A stretch of 64,000 nucleotides of DNA from Longimycelium tulufanense (GCF_014645795.1 NZ_BMMK01000013.1:102867-166866); one strand, 5' to 3'. Positions 54,199-63,873 are shown, numbered from the stretch's first letter. Notes: generated from the sequence alone by a model not told the origin. Translations and numbers: made by a program.

Positions 54199-55910
54199 CT
54201 AGCCGAGGGAAATGCGGTCGGTCGCGGGCGGAGCCAGGCCCGGGTGCGCCTTCAGGTAGTCGACGAAGGCGTCGAGATCCACGACGCCGCCGGTCACGTC
54301 CGCCCCGTTTCGCAGCTCGGTGAAACCATCCCCGCCACCGGCGAGGAAGCTGTTCACCGTCACGCGGTACGTCCCAGTGGGTTCCAGGGGCTGACCACCG
54401 ATGGTCACGTCGGACACCTTCGACCCCACGGGCGCAGAGGCCGACCACGTGTAATGCAGTCCGGCCGACGGCTGGAGGACCCGCTGCTGCACGGTGCCGT
54501 CCGGCTTCGTCAGCCACTGCTGCTCCAGCACGGCCTTGAGCTGGGTTCCCGTCAACGTCATTGTCTGCAGAACGTTCCCGAACGGCTGAACCGTGTATGC
54601 CTCGCCGTAGGTCACCACGCCGTCGCCTTCCCCAGCTGGTGAGGACGCGAACACCAGGTCCCCACGCACACCACCGGGGTTCATCAACGCGATTTGTGCA
54701 CCGGTGTCCTTGGTGGCTTCGAGCTGCGCATCCGCGATGAGGTTGCCGAGCGGCGACTCACCAGAGGCCACCGACGACCGTGGGATATCCGCGGTGATGG
54801 AGCCGACCGGACGGTTCGCGATGGGTGCCGCTTTGGACTTGGCCTCGTCCACGAGCGTCTGCGCGCTCCGGTCGGCAAGTACGTCCCGCGTCACCACGTG
54901 GTTGAACGCCTTGGTCTCCGACCGGATGACGTCCTTGGTGCGACGGTCCACCTTGATGTCGACCACCGAGAGGATCCGGCCGAAGGAGAAGCCCTGCACC
55001 ATCGGCCGCGGCTGACCTGCCGGGTCGGTCACCGTGCACACGTACTGCTGGTGGCTGTGTCCGGTGAACACGACGTCCACCTTGGGCGACACTTTCTCGG
55101 CGATGGCCCGTGCCGGCCCTGGTGTCGTGCGACAGTCGTTCGGTCCCCCGCCTTCGGTGTTGTCGCCTTGGTGCAGCGTCACCACGATGACCTTCACGCC
55201 CATCCGGTCGAGGATGTCGGTGTAGCGGTCGATCGCGTCGATCTCCGGGCCGAAGTCGAGGTCCTTGATGCCCTCGGCGGAAACCACGCTCGGCAGGTCC
55301 TGCAACGGCAGACCGATGATGCCGACACGCACGCCGTGCACCTTCTTGATGGTGAACGGCGGGGCAGCTGGGACGTGCGAGCCCTTGAAGGTCATGTTGG
55401 CCGCGAGGTACGGCCACTGCGCGCCCCGGTAGGGATCGCGGAACTGGCACCCGTCGACCGGGTGACAGCCGCCGAACTGGATTCGCTGCAGCTCGCGGTA
55501 CCCTCGTCCAGCTCGTGGTTGCCCACGGCCGATGCGTCGACCCCGATCTGGTTGAACAGCTCGATCGTCGGCTCGTCGTGGAACAACGCGGATGCCAGCG
55601 GCGAGGCACCGATGTTGTCGCCGGCGGAGAGCAGCAGCGAGTTCGGTGTCTGCGCGCGGAGCTCCCGCACGTGGGTCGCGAGGTACGCGGCGCCGCCGGC
55701 CTCCACAGCCGTGCCGTCCGACAACCTGACACGCCCCGAAGAGCCGGCGGGCGGCTCGAGGTTGCCGTGGAAGTCGTTGAAGCCGATCAGGCGGATCTCG
55801 GTGGTGCCGGGATCGTGCCCGGGACCGGCGGCTGCGGCCGGCGCGACGAGCAACGCCAGCGCGGTCACCAGTGCCGAGGCGCGCCGTAGCAGGCGAGACG
55901 AAATGGTCAT
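54199..55910 (-). pseudogene. Secreted 5'-nucleotidase, apparent frameshift
   Basis: A UshA-like metallophosphoesterase, about 570 residues if repaired. ATG 55910 starts a signal peptide (RRASALVTALALLVAPAAAA). The catalytic domain has RLIGFNDFHGNLEP, LSAGDNIGASPLA and AVGNHELDEG. Immediately after this, near 55500-55505, the frame is lost: the next conserved segment, YRELQRIQFGGC, is read one base off and continues through TGHSHQQYVC and the C-terminal nucleotide-binding domain to 54199. A one-base deletion in GAGGGTAC explains it. Either a recent pseudogene or a sequencing error. Active homologues hydrolyse extracellular nucleotides. Confidence 0.88.
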
Positions 55911-56050
55911 GAAGTTCCCTCCAGACGGCGCCCGCACAGCTCCGGGCACCCGGCGCAGGAGTGTGCCGGGCGAGGGCGGCCGGCACCAGACGTGGCGGTG
56001 AACACAGCGTGAGCAGCCCTGAGCGGGGACGGAGCGCCTAGCCTGGAGGG

Positions 56051-56527
56051 GTGACCGCTGCTGGAACCGAACCTCGCTGGCTCAACGACGACGAGATGCG
56101 TGCGTGGCGGGCCTACATAGTCGGCAGTCAGATGCTGGAGTACCGGCTGCACCGTGATCTGGCCGAGGAGCACGACCTGGCACTGGCCGACTACGAGATC
56201 CTGGTCCGCCTTTCCGAGCAGCCCGAGCACCGGATGCGGATGAGCCAGCTCGCCAGCGAGGTGGCCTCGTCGAAGAGCCGGGTGTCGCACCAGGTGGCGC
56301 GGCTGGAGTCGGCCGGGCTGGTACGGCGTTCGGAGTGCCCGAGCGACGGTCGCGGCGTGTTCGCCCATCTCACCGAGCAGGGCTGGGAGCTGCTGCAGGC
56401 CGCCGCGCCCACCCACCTGGACGGGGTTCGCGCGCACCTGATCGACCTGCTCGACGACGAGGAACGGGCCATGCTCACCCGCATCTTCGAACGTGTCACC
56501 AACCACCTGCGGGATGCCAACTCCTGA
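56051..56527 (+). CDS. MarR-family transcriptional regulator
   Basis: A 158-residue winged-helix protein: LALADYEILVRLSEQPEHRM, then ASSKSRVSHQVARLESAGL as recognition region and CPSDGRGVFAHLTEQGW as the wing. It starts at GTG 56051. The neighbour upstream is the divergent 5'-nucleotidase gene and a tRNA gene follows. Target and ligand unknown. Confidence 0.9.
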   Translation: MTAAGTEPRWLNDDEMRAWRAYIVGSQMLEYRLHRDLAEEHDLALADYEILVRLSEQPEHRMRMSQLASEVASSKSRVSHQVARLESAGLVRRSECPSDGRGVFAHLTEQGWELLQAAAPTHLDGVRAHLIDLLDDEERAMLTRIFERVTNHLRDANS

Positions 56528-56560
56528 TCCGCGGGGCCGGCCGGTTACCCTCCGGTTCCT

Positions 56561-56645
56561 GGAAGCGTGGCAGAGCGGCCGAATGCACCCGCCTTGAAAG
56601 CGGGAGACCCGCAAGGGTCCGGGGGTTCGAATCCCTCCGCTTCCG
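56561..56645 (+). tRNA. tRNA-Ser (anticodon TGA)
   Basis: An 85-nt type II tRNA with acceptor GGAAGCG/CGCTTCC, anticodon arm CCCGC-CTTGAAA-GCGGG giving TGA, a long variable arm (GACCCGCAAGGGTC) and GGTTCGAATCC in the T arm. The CCA is not encoded. Confidence 0.95.
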
Positions 56646-56786
56646 CTGTAATGCCTCTGGCCTGCGGAAACGTGGGTCAGAGGTGGTCTTAGCAGTGCAC
56701 GGCTGAGCGCGCACGGGCGCGTCCAGTGCACACGCTTGGGCTGGCTTCTCCGTCGGGACAAGGGCGGACTGGACTCCACGACGGCC

Positions 56787-57047
56787 TCAGTCCCAGTCGT
56801 TGAACAGGACCTCTGCCACGGTCTCGGGGCGCCAGAAGCGGATCTCCCGGAGCTCGTGCCGCGACAAGGTCGCCAGGTCCTCCTCCGTGAGAGGGCTCTC
56901 CAGAACAGCACGAGACAGCACCCGGTACGGCGAGATCCGCATGAGGGCCTGCGCAAGCGCTGGCACATCCAGGAACCGCAGCGTCAGCCCATGCTCATCC
57001 TTCGGCTCCACGATCGCGAGTAGTGGGAGCCACACCTGGCCCAGCAC
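56787..57047 (-). CDS. Hypothetical protein, possibly truncated by frameshift
   Basis: An 86-residue frame starting at GTG 57047, ending ELREIRFWRPETVAEVLFNDWD (read as ELREIRFWRPETV then AEVLFNDWD). The same frame is open upstream (QSRNYHRVKIALPRSGVVV) but has no start, while a second frame overlapping it around 57100 reads RILKTVFHNAARQVWGRVTG; joining the two by one frameshift gives a more natural protein. The family is not recognised. May be a decayed gene. Confidence 0.5.
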   Translation of the reverse strand: MLGQVWLPLLAIVEPKDEHGLTLRFLDVPALAQALMRISPYRVLSRAVLESPLTEEDLATLSRHELREIRFWRPETVAEVLFNDWD

Positions 57048-57280
57048 GACGACCCCGCTACGAGGCAGAGCGATCTTGACCCTGTGGTAGTTGCGTGACT
57101 GCTCGACGGGAAGTAGCCGGTCACCCGACCCCAGACTTGTCGGGCCGCGTTGTGGAAGACGGTCTTGAGAATCCGCTCATCCGGTGGTGGGGGCCCAGGA
57201 TCCCGGCTTCCGTATCCGAGAGGGCACCATGGGGCAGTCGCATCCTGTGATCGTCGCCGAGGGTGCAAGTGAATACCCCG

Positions 57281-57309
57281 ACGTGGGAAGACGCACGATC
57301 TTCCCACGT
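57281..57309. promoter_or_regulatory. Toxin-antitoxin operator
   Basis: ACGTGGGAAGA and TCTTCCCACGT are perfect 11-bp inverted arms with a 7-base spacer, 20 bp upstream of the antitoxin ATG. Typical location for antitoxin autorepression. Confidence 0.65.
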
Positions 57310-57328
57310 AAGGCGTACCGTGGGCGAC

Positions 57329-57589
57329 ATGGCGACCTACCGGCTCGTCCTGGACAGCAAGCGGCGGCCCACCCTCCCCGCCCGCCTACTGGCCGAGGCT
57401 GGGCTGACCGAGGTCACCGAGCTGGTGGCCCGGGTCGACACCCCCGGCCGGATCCTGCTGGAGGACCCCCGCGCCGCTCTGCGCCGGTTGCGCACCGCGG
57501 TCAGCGAGGGCAAACGCCGCCGACACCGCAACGAACGGCTGGAGACCAGCCTGTTCGCCGACCGTTCCGCCGACACCAGCCTGGAATGA
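57329..57589 (+). CDS. VapB-like antitoxin (AbrB/SpoVT fold)
   Basis: An 86-residue small protein. The N-terminus, YRLVLDSKRRPTLPARLL, followed by a short beta segment ILLEDP, resembles the AbrB/MazE DNA-binding swapped-hairpin fold. The C-terminal tail is basic and helical, then SLFADRSADTSLE, likely the toxin-binding part. Its stop overlaps the toxin start by 4 bases. The perfect dyad just upstream is its probable operator. Confidence 0.78.
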   Translation: MATYRLVLDSKRRPTLPARLLAEAGLTEVTELVARVDTPGRILLEDPRAALRRLRTAVSEGKRRRHRNERLETSLFADRSADTSLE

Positions 57590-58053
57590 CCTCGCGCCGC
57601 CGGCTCCCGTCCGGGCCGATCCTGCTGGACGCCTCATTCGTCCTCGCCCTACTCGACGGGGACGACCGGGCCGCCCGTTTCGACGACGTGCTCTCCCACG
57701 CGGTCATCACCGCGGTCAACCTCGGCGAGGTGCTCCACACCCTGGCCGAGCTGGCCGGCCTCGACCCACACCGCGCCGCAGCCGACCTGGACGCCACGGG
57801 CCTGCAGGCCCAGCCGGTCCTCCCCACCGACGCCGAGCACTTCGTCGAGCTCAAGCGGCTGGACGCCACGGCCCGGCGAGCAGCGGGCCCGCAGGCCGCT
57901 GGCACCCTGTCTCTGGGCGACATCTGCTGCCTGGCGCACGCCTGGACGGAGCAGCTACCCGTACTCACCGGCGACAAGCACTGGCTCGCATTGGCCGAAG
58001 CCGGCCTCCCCGTCCCGGTCCTCGACTTCCGCGACCCAGCACTGCGCCCCTGA
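57586..58053 (+). CDS. PIN-domain toxin, VapC-like
   Basis: A 155-residue PIN ribonuclease. The acidic metal-binding residues are in place: Asp15 in ILLDASFVLALL, Glu in TAVNLGEVLHTL, Asp in LSLGDICCLAHA and Asp in PVLTGDKHW. VapC toxins cut tRNA or rRNA when free of antitoxin. The ATG overlaps the antitoxin stop (ATGA), the standard arrangement of the module. Confidence 0.88.
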   Translation: MTSRRRLPSGPILLDASFVLALLDGDDRAARFDDVLSHAVITAVNLGEVLHTLAELAGLDPHRAAADLDATGLQAQPVLPTDAEHFVELKRLDATARRAAGPQAAGTLSLGDICCLAHAWTEQLPVLTGDKHWLALAEAGLPVPVLDFRDPALRP

Positions 58054-59106
58054 TCAGGACAGGAACGACCGGGCAGCGGCGAGGAACACGTCGTTCTCCT
58101 CCGGCGTGCTCACCGTGACCCGTGCCCCGTCACCCGCGAACGCCCGCACCACGACCTTGTTGTCCAGGCAGTGCTCGTTGAACGCCTCGGTGCGTTCACC
58201 CAACGCCAGCCACACGAAGTTCGCCTGCGTCTCGGGCACCTCGTACCCCAGCGACAACAGCTCCGACCGCACTCGCTCCCGCTCGGCGACAATCCCCTGA
58301 CACCGCGCCAGCAACTCGTCCGCGGCATCCAACGATGCGACTGCCGCCGCCTGGGCGACCGAGTTCACGCTGAACGGGATGTACACCTTCCGCAGTGCCT
58401 CGGCGACGACCGGGGTCGCCACCGCATAGCCCACCCGCAGGCCAGCCAGCCCGTAAGCCTTGGAGAACGTGCGCAACACGACCACGTTGTCCCGCTCGCG
58501 CGCCAGCTCGAGCCCGTCCGGCACCTCGGGATCGGTCACGAACTCCCGGTATGCCTCGTCCAGGACCACGACCACATCCGACGGCACCGAGTCCAGGAAC
58601 CGCTCCAGCTCCGCCCGCCGCACCGCGGGACCGGTCGGATTGTTCGGGGTGCACACGAATACCAGCCGGGTTGCCGGCGTCACCGCCGCAGCCATGGCCG
58701 GAAGGTCCAACGTGTACTCGGCCGTCAGCGGCACCCGAACCTGCCGTGCGTTGGAAACCTGCGCGATGATCGGGTACGCCTCGAACGACCGCCAGGCGAA
58801 AATCACCTCGTTCGCCTCGGTACAGGTCGCCTGCACCAGTTGCTGGCACAGCGTCACCGAACCGCACCCCACCGCGAGCCTCCCCGGCGCCACCTCCAGC
58901 CGCTCCGACAGCCGCTCGACCAGCGCCGACGCCGCGGTATCCGGGTAACGGTTGACCTCGGTCCCGGCCCGCGTAATGGCCTCCACCACGCTCGGCAGTG
59001 GGCCGAGCGACACCTCGTTGCTGGCCAGTTTGATCGCACCAGGCACGGTGCGGCCGGGCACGTAACCCGGCAGCCGGTCGAGGTCGGGGCGGATCCGGAC
59101 ACTCAT
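58054..59106 (-). CDS. hisC: Histidinol-phosphate/aromatic aminotransferase
   Basis: A 350-residue fold-type I PLP enzyme. KLASNEVSLGPLPSVVEAI starts the conserved part, FVCTPNNPTGPAV and VVVLDEAYREF follow, and the PLP lysine is in LRTFSKAYGLAGLRVGYA. This is HisC family, corresponding to Rv3772 (hisC2), which mostly acts on aromatic or histidinol phosphate substrates. No other his gene is nearby, so a Phe/Tyr aminotransferase role is possible. The stop abuts that of the toxin gene on the other strand. Confidence 0.9.
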   Translation of the reverse strand: MSVRIRPDLDRLPGYVPGRTVPGAIKLASNEVSLGPLPSVVEAITRAGTEVNRYPDTAASALVERLSERLEVAPGRLAVGCGSVTLCQQLVQATCTEANEVIFAWRSFEAYPIIAQVSNARQVRVPLTAEYTLDLPAMAAAVTPATRLVFVCTPNNPTGPAVRRAELERFLDSVPSDVVVVLDEAYREFVTDPEVPDGLELARERDNVVVLRTFSKAYGLAGLRVGYAVATPVVAEALRKVYIPFSVNSVAQAAAVASLDAADELLARCQGIVAERERVRSELLSLGYEVPETQANFVWLALGERTEAFNEHCLDNKVVVRAFAGDGARVTVSTPEENDVFLAAARSFLS

Positions 59107-59228
59107 CTGCGACTCCTTGTCAGGTCACTCACCTGGCCGCACCGTAGCGGCCCGAACCTCCACACGGCAGTGCTCCAACAGAGTTGGCACGTTGACTCGG
59201 GTTCACCCCCACGTGGTTGGCTGGGGGT

Positions 59229-59933
59229 ATGACGGAGATCCGGACCGAGACCCTCCCGCTCACCGACGGCAGCGAGCTGCGGCTCACCGTCGGCGAGCCG
59301 GAGTCCGCCGTGCGGGGTGGGCTCGTCGTGCTGCACGAGGCCCGCGGCGTCACCGACGCGGTTCGCGACATGGCGCGGAGCCTGGCCGCCGAGGGCTGGC
59401 TGGCCGTCGTCCCGCACCTGTACCACCGCGACGGCGCCGACGAGCTCGACGAGAGCGAGGGTGAGGAACGGCTCCGCGACCAGGTCAACCGGCTGTCGGG
59501 CGAGTCTGTGCTGGCCGACACCGACGCCTCGTTCGTGTGGCTGTCCGGCCGTGGCGTCAAGGACGACCAGATGGGCGTCGTCGGCTACGGACTGGGTGGA
59601 TCGGTCGCCATGGTGGTGGCCGCCAGCCGCACGCTCGGCGCCGCGGTCACCATCGGTGGCGGCGGAATCCTGTCCCCGGTGTCCGACGGGCTCCCCTCGC
59701 TGGTCCACGTGGCCGGCGAGCTGACCTGCCCCTGGCTCGGCATCTACACCGAGGCGGACCCGAGGATCTCCGCCGAGGAGGTCGAGAAGCTGCGCGAGGC
59801 GGCCGAGCGCTCCGAGATGGCCACCAACGTCGTGCGCTATCCGGAACCGGTCGACCCCGTGCTGGACCGCGCCCGCAACGCCGAGGACGCCTGGCAGCGC
59901 ACCCTCAACTGGTTCGACTCCCATCTGCGCTGA
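59229..59933 (+). CDS. Dienelactone hydrolase-family protein, nucleophile replaced
   Basis: A 234-residue alpha/beta-hydrolase: GGLVVLHEARGVTDAVRDMA (a family opening with the catalytic-loop Glu) and LGIYTEADPRISAEEVEKL as the Asp region. At the nucleophile elbow, where the family has GxCxGG, this protein reads VVGYGLGGSVAM, with Gly in place of Cys/Ser. The C-terminal His is not obvious either. It may be non-catalytic. ATG 59229; monocistronic and co-oriented with the next gene. Confidence 0.82.
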   Translation: MTEIRTETLPLTDGSELRLTVGEPESAVRGGLVVLHEARGVTDAVRDMARSLAAEGWLAVVPHLYHRDGADELDESEGEERLRDQVNRLSGESVLADTDASFVWLSGRGVKDDQMGVVGYGLGGSVAMVVAASRTLGAAVTIGGGGILSPVSDGLPSLVHVAGELTCPWLGIYTEADPRISAEEVEKLREAAERSEMATNVVRYPEPVDPVLDRARNAEDAWQRTLNWFDSHLR

Positions 59934-60005
59934 CCGGACGCCCCCGACGTGGGCACCCCCGTCGGACCCCTTCTCCCGGCCCGCCGGATCGGCTAGGAAC
60001 AGGGC

Positions 60006-62030
60006 ATGACCGACAACCCGGCCGGCAACGGTGCCGGCGCACCGGACGTGTTGTGGCGCCCCGACCCCGACCGGGTCGCACGCAGCCGCATCGCGGCGTT
60101 CCGTGGGTGGCTTCGCGACAACCGCGGCCTCGACCTGCCCGACTACGACGCGCTGTGGCGGTGGTCGGTCGACGACCTCGCCGGCTTCTGGGGAGCGGTC
60201 GCCGGGTTCTGCCAGGTGCGGTTCCACGAGCGGCCGACCGCTGTGCTCGGAAACACGGACATGCCGGGTACCGAATGGTTCCCGGGGGCGACGCTGAACT
60301 ACGCGGAGCACGCGCTCCGTCCTGGTCCGGGCAAGGACGACCAGGACATCGCCCTGGTGTTCGCGCGGGAAGACGGACACACCGAACGCCTCACCTACGG
60401 GGAACTGCGCTCGCGAGTGGCCGCCTTCCGCGCCGGGCTCGTCGAGCTGGGTGTGCGCCGGGGCGACCGTGTGGTCGGCCTCGTACCGAACTCCCCCGAG
60501 GCGCTCGTCGCGTTTCTCGCAGCCGCGAGCCTGGGGGCAACCTGGTCCTCGTGCTCCCCGGACTTCGGGGTACGGGCCGTCGCCGACCGCTTCGAGCAGA
60601 TCGGGCCCACGGTGCTGGTGGCGGTCGGCGGCTATCGCTACGCAGGCCGCGCCTTCGACGTCCGACCGACCGTCGAGCAACTGCGTGCGGCCATCCCGAG
60701 CCTGTGCGCCACCGTGCTGATCGACTATCTCGGCCAGGGCGCGACCCTCGCCGATGGACCGCACCAGGTCGTCGAATGGTCGGACCTACTGTCCCGGCAC
60801 GAAGGCGCTGAGCTGGCGTTCCAGCCTGTTTCCTTCGCCCACCCGCTGTGGGTGCTGTACTCATCCGGCACGACCGGTCTCCCCAAGGGCATCGTGCAGG
60901 GGCACGGCGGGATCGTCCTGGAGCACCTCAAGGCGCTGTCACTGCACTGCGACCTCGGCCCCGGCGAGCGCTTCTTCTGGTTCACCACCACCGGCTGGAT
61001 GATGTGGAACTTCCTCATTTCCGGCCTGCTGGTGGGCACCACGGTCGTGCTCTACGACGGCAGCCCGGGCCACCCCGACATGCGCACCCTGTGGCGGCTC
61101 GCCGAGGAGCACCGCGTCTCCTACTTCGGCACGTCCGCGCCCTACGTCCAGGCGTGCCTCAAGCAGGACCTCCATCCGAACCGGGAGTTCGACCTCTCCG
61201 GGCTGCGCGCGGTCGGCTCGACCGGCGCGCCACTCACCCCCGAGGGCTTCGGCTGGATCATCGAGTCGGTAGGCAAGCACGTGCAGATCTGCTCGGTTTC
61301 CGGCGGCACCGACCTGTGCACCGCCTTCGTCGGGTCGGCGCCGGACGTTCCCGTGTGGCGGGGCGAGATCTCGTGCCGCATGTTGGGCGCCGCCGTCGCC
61401 GCCTACGACGAGGCCGGCCGGGAGGTCGTGGACGAGGTCGGCGAGCTGGTGATCACCAAACCGATGCCGTCCATGCCGGTGTTCTTCTGGAACGACCCGG
61501 ACGGCACCAGGCTGCGGGACGCCTACTTCGACACCTACCCGGGGATATGGCGGCACGGGGACTGGATCCGCGTCACCCCACGGGGCTCCTGCGTGATCTA
61601 CGGACGCAGCGACTCGACCCTCAACCGCGGTGGCGTGCGCATGGGAACGAGCGAGTTCTACCGCGTCGTCGAGAGCTTCGACGCCGTCGTCGACTCACTG
61701 GTCATCGACACCACCGGCGTGGGCCAGCCGGAAGGGGAGCTGCTGTGCTTCCTTGTGTTGGCACCGGGAACCGAGCTGGCGGACGTGGAACCGGAGCTGC
61801 GGGCCGCCTTGCGGACCCAGCTCTCGCCGCGCCACGTGCCCAACCGATTCTTCGTGGTGGCCGACGTTCCTCGAACGCTCAACGGGAAGAAGTGCGAGGT
61901 TCCGGTCAAGAAGATCCTCTCCGGTACGCCGCCGGAGCGGGCTGTCAGCCGGGACGCCCTGGCGAACCCGGACGCGCTCCGGCCCTTCCTCGAGCTCGCC
62001 GTCCGGGCCGGCGCCCAGCACCCGAGTTGA
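60006..62030 (+). CDS. Acetoacetyl-CoA synthetase
   Basis: A 674-residue adenylate-forming enzyme that activates acetoacetate with ATP and CoA. The P-loop-like motif is LYSSGTTGLPKGIVQ, with FWFTTTGWMMWN and ICSVSGGTDLCTAF downstream, the latter typical of acetoacetate-CoA ligases (extended N-terminal domain, length about 650). The catalytic Lys is in RTLNGKKCEVPVKK. Role: use of acetoacetate/ketone bodies. It follows the DLH gene by 72 bp. Confidence 0.93.
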   Translation: MTDNPAGNGAGAPDVLWRPDPDRVARSRIAAFRGWLRDNRGLDLPDYDALWRWSVDDLAGFWGAVAGFCQVRFHERPTAVLGNTDMPGTEWFPGATLNYAEHALRPGPGKDDQDIALVFAREDGHTERLTYGELRSRVAAFRAGLVELGVRRGDRVVGLVPNSPEALVAFLAAASLGATWSSCSPDFGVRAVADRFEQIGPTVLVAVGGYRYAGRAFDVRPTVEQLRAAIPSLCATVLIDYLGQGATLADGPHQVVEWSDLLSRHEGAELAFQPVSFAHPLWVLYSSGTTGLPKGIVQGHGGIVLEHLKALSLHCDLGPGERFFWFTTTGWMMWNFLISGLLVGTTVVLYDGSPGHPDMRTLWRLAEEHRVSYFGTSAPYVQACLKQDLHPNREFDLSGLRAVGSTGAPLTPEGFGWIIESVGKHVQICSVSGGTDLCTAFVGSAPDVPVWRGEISCRMLGAAVAAYDEAGREVVDEVGELVITKPMPSMPVFFWNDPDGTRLRDAYFDTYPGIWRHGDWIRVTPRGSCVIYGRSDSTLNRGGVRMGTSEFYRVVESFDAVVDSLVIDTTGVGQPEGELLCFLVLAPGTELADVEPELRAALRTQLSPRHVPNRFFVVADVPRTLNGKKCEVPVKKILSGTPPERAVSRDALANPDALRPFLELAVRAGAQHPS

Positions 62031-62206
62031 TCTCGGTGCGGCGGATCACAATGATCCGCCCGCGTGCGCTGGGCCTGCGGTTTCGTCCTGCCGGAGGGGG
62101 TGGGAAGGGCCCTGTGTGGGCCCACCCGCCCACCTGGCGACCTCCCGCTTTGCTCTTCGGGGTCGAAGGTGTGTAGTCTTTGCGTCCGGTGGCCGCGGTG
62201 GCCCCG

Positions 62207-62300
62207 GGAGGCTTCGCCTAGTCTGGTCTATGGCGCCGCACTGCTAATGCGGTTGGGGGCTCAAACCCCCTCCCGGGTTCAAATCCCGGAGCCTCCGCCA
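62207..62300 (+). tRNA. tRNA-Ser (anticodon GCT)
   Basis: Acceptor GGAGGCT pairs with AGCCTCC; the anticodon arm CCGCA-CTGCTAA-TGCGG gives GCT; a long variable arm (TTGGGGGCTCAAACCCCC) marks a type II tRNA; T arm CGGGTTCAAATCCCG. The terminal CCA is encoded. Confidence 0.95.
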
Positions 62301-62331
62301 ACCGGCTCCGCCGGACAAGTGAAGAGAAGAT

Positions 62332-62404
62332 GCGCTCGTAGCTCAATGGATAGAGCACTTGACTACGGATCAAGAGGTTGCAGGTTCGAGTCCTGCCGAG
62401 CGCG
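62332..62404 (+). tRNA. tRNA-Arg (anticodon ACG)
   Basis: Acceptor GCGCTCG/CGAGCGC, D arm AGCTCAATGGATAGAGC, anticodon arm CTTGA-CTACGGA-TCAAG giving ACG, and T arm CAGGTTCGAGTCCTG. The ACG anticodon is normally edited to ICG. No encoded CCA. Confidence 0.95.
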
Positions 62405-62412
62405 CATCGAGG

Positions 62413-62444
62413 AGGGTCTTAGCCGCTCAGCCGGCTAGGGCCTT
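62413..62444 (+). terminator. Terminator after the tRNA pair
   Basis: AGGGTCTTAGCCG pairs with CGGCTAGGGCCTT (a few G-T wobbles) around the loop CTCAGC and is followed by CTCTTTT, a true T-rich tail. Confidence 0.75.
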
Positions 62445-62768
62445 CTCTTTTCGTGACCCCTGGGGCGTCGCCCGTGTCGAGCACACCGCCGGCTGACACC
62501 TTGACCTGACGGTGCCGGTATGGCCGTGCACGATCGGCCCACCTGCCGAGTGCTGGCGTGGGCCCGGGTCGAGGCGGGAGGGCGACGCTGACCGCGCCGA
62601 ACAGGAGCCGGTCAGGATGACTGTGGGGCAGCACCTCGGTGCTCGGGCCGATCCCGACGGCCCACGTTCACCGACCCCTGATACGTGCACAGGTGCGAGT
62701 CGGGTTGGCGTCGATCCATCCGCGCCGGATCGGTCCTGTGTGCCAGGCCCGGGCTCCAATGTTGATTG
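62445..62768. other. Intergenic region
   Basis: Between the tRNA terminator and the convergent hypothetical gene. Nothing recognised. Confidence 0.4.
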
Positions 62769-63164
62769 CTACTCCATCCGGCCCATGTCACGAAGCATCG
62801 TCTGATCCTGCTCGACCCACTCTTGGAGCAACGCCAGCAGTTCCTGCTCAGCCTGCACGAACTTCTCGAAGATCTCGGCAACCTCCGGTGACGCCATCAG
62901 GTTCGGGTCATGCCTGCCCATCGGCAGGTCTCGATACCCCGCCATCTCCCGACCCGTCGCGAGCAACTGAGTAGCGACCTGCCGGTGTGCCTCGACAAGC
63001 CTCTGGTAGACGACGTGCTCCTGCTTGGCGTTCTCATCCTCGAGGTCAAGGGCCTTCGCGTGGGTCTCGAGCACGTTCGCCACGGCAGCGGTCAACCCGC
63101 CAAGCTTCGCGGGTAACACGGAATGCGCCGCGAGGCCCTGGCCACAGGTAGATGGCACGTCCAC
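62769..63164 (-). CDS. Hypothetical protein, helical
   Basis: A 131-residue protein from GTG 63164 with AAGGGAG about seven bases upstream. Almost entirely helical (AVANVLETHAKALDLEDENA, EHVVYQRLVEAHRQVATQLL, QAEQELLALLQEWVEQDQTM), with a central MAGYRDLPMGRHDPN loop. No signal peptide or membrane segment and no family recognised. Coiled-coil-like pattern suggests a protein-binding role. It is transcribed away from the rRNA operon. Confidence 0.7.
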   Translation of the reverse strand: MDVPSTCGQGLAAHSVLPAKLGGLTAAVANVLETHAKALDLEDENAKQEHVVYQRLVEAHRQVATQLLATGREMAGYRDLPMGRHDPNLMASPEVAEIFEKFVQAEQELLALLQEWVEQDQTMLRDMGRME

Positions 63165-63718
63165 AGGTGACTCCCTTCGTCCGGCCGTTGGTCCGAGCTT
63201 GGCCGATCGGGACAACTCGTGCCGGTCAGTGCGGTGCGTATGGCGAACTTCTGTGCTGGGTGCGAGCGCTCTTGGAACCCCGGGGTCGGGTCTGGAACCC
63301 GCGCTGGTGTGAGCCCAAGGATCTTCACGTGTCGCCCGTCACGTCGGTCTGGAACCGGTGAGCGGGTGATCCACTACCGAGTGATTGACCACCGAAAACA
63401 CGCCACCTGTTCCGCGGCGAGAGCCTGTGACCAGGCGATTTGACCTTGAGGTGGCGGACGCGTAAATTTCTCTCTCGTCAGCGCGGAACGGACGTCGATG
63501 GCCCGGGGGACTGGGTTGCTGTGGCGGACGGGCGGGGCAGTGGGTCGCGAACCAGGCTCCCATCGGTGGGTGGTAGAGTGGGCGGCCGCCGGTTTCGGGT
63601 CCTAGATCCCCTCCTGGTGGGGTGGATGTGTGTGGGTTCTCCGGGACTGGTTGTGTGTGGGAATGTGAATATCGGGAGCGGTTTCTGCTGTTTGGGTTCG
63701 CCTCTGGTGGGGTCGGAT
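63165..63718. other. Long upstream region of the rRNA operon
   Basis: No gene. GT-rich stretches (gggtggatgtgtgtgggttc and similar) lie at 63600-63700. Further rRNA promoters may be present here; none is clear. Confidence 0.4.
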
Positions 63719-63747
63719 TTGACGGGGGAACGGTGATCGGTTAGCGT
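63719..63747 (+). promoter_or_regulatory. rRNA operon promoter P1 (candidate)
   Basis: TTGACG and TAGCGT with a 17-bp spacer, about 120 bp upstream of the next promoter. Typical of the serial promoters of actinobacterial rRNA operons. Confidence 0.55.
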
Positions 63748-63843
63748 TCCCGACGCGTTCGGTGAGAAACCAATATGGGTTCTGGGTTGGGCCGTAGTGC
63801 TGCCGGGGTCTGTGGGCTCGCGTGAGAGTGCGGGTGAGCGGAT

Positions 63844-63873
63844 TTGACAGGCGGGAATCGGGCGGGTTAGCCT
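63844..63873 (+). promoter_or_regulatory. rRNA operon promoter P2
   Basis: TTGACA and TTAGCCT with a 17-bp spacer, a near-consensus housekeeping sigma-factor promoter directly before the rRNA leader. Confidence 0.75.
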
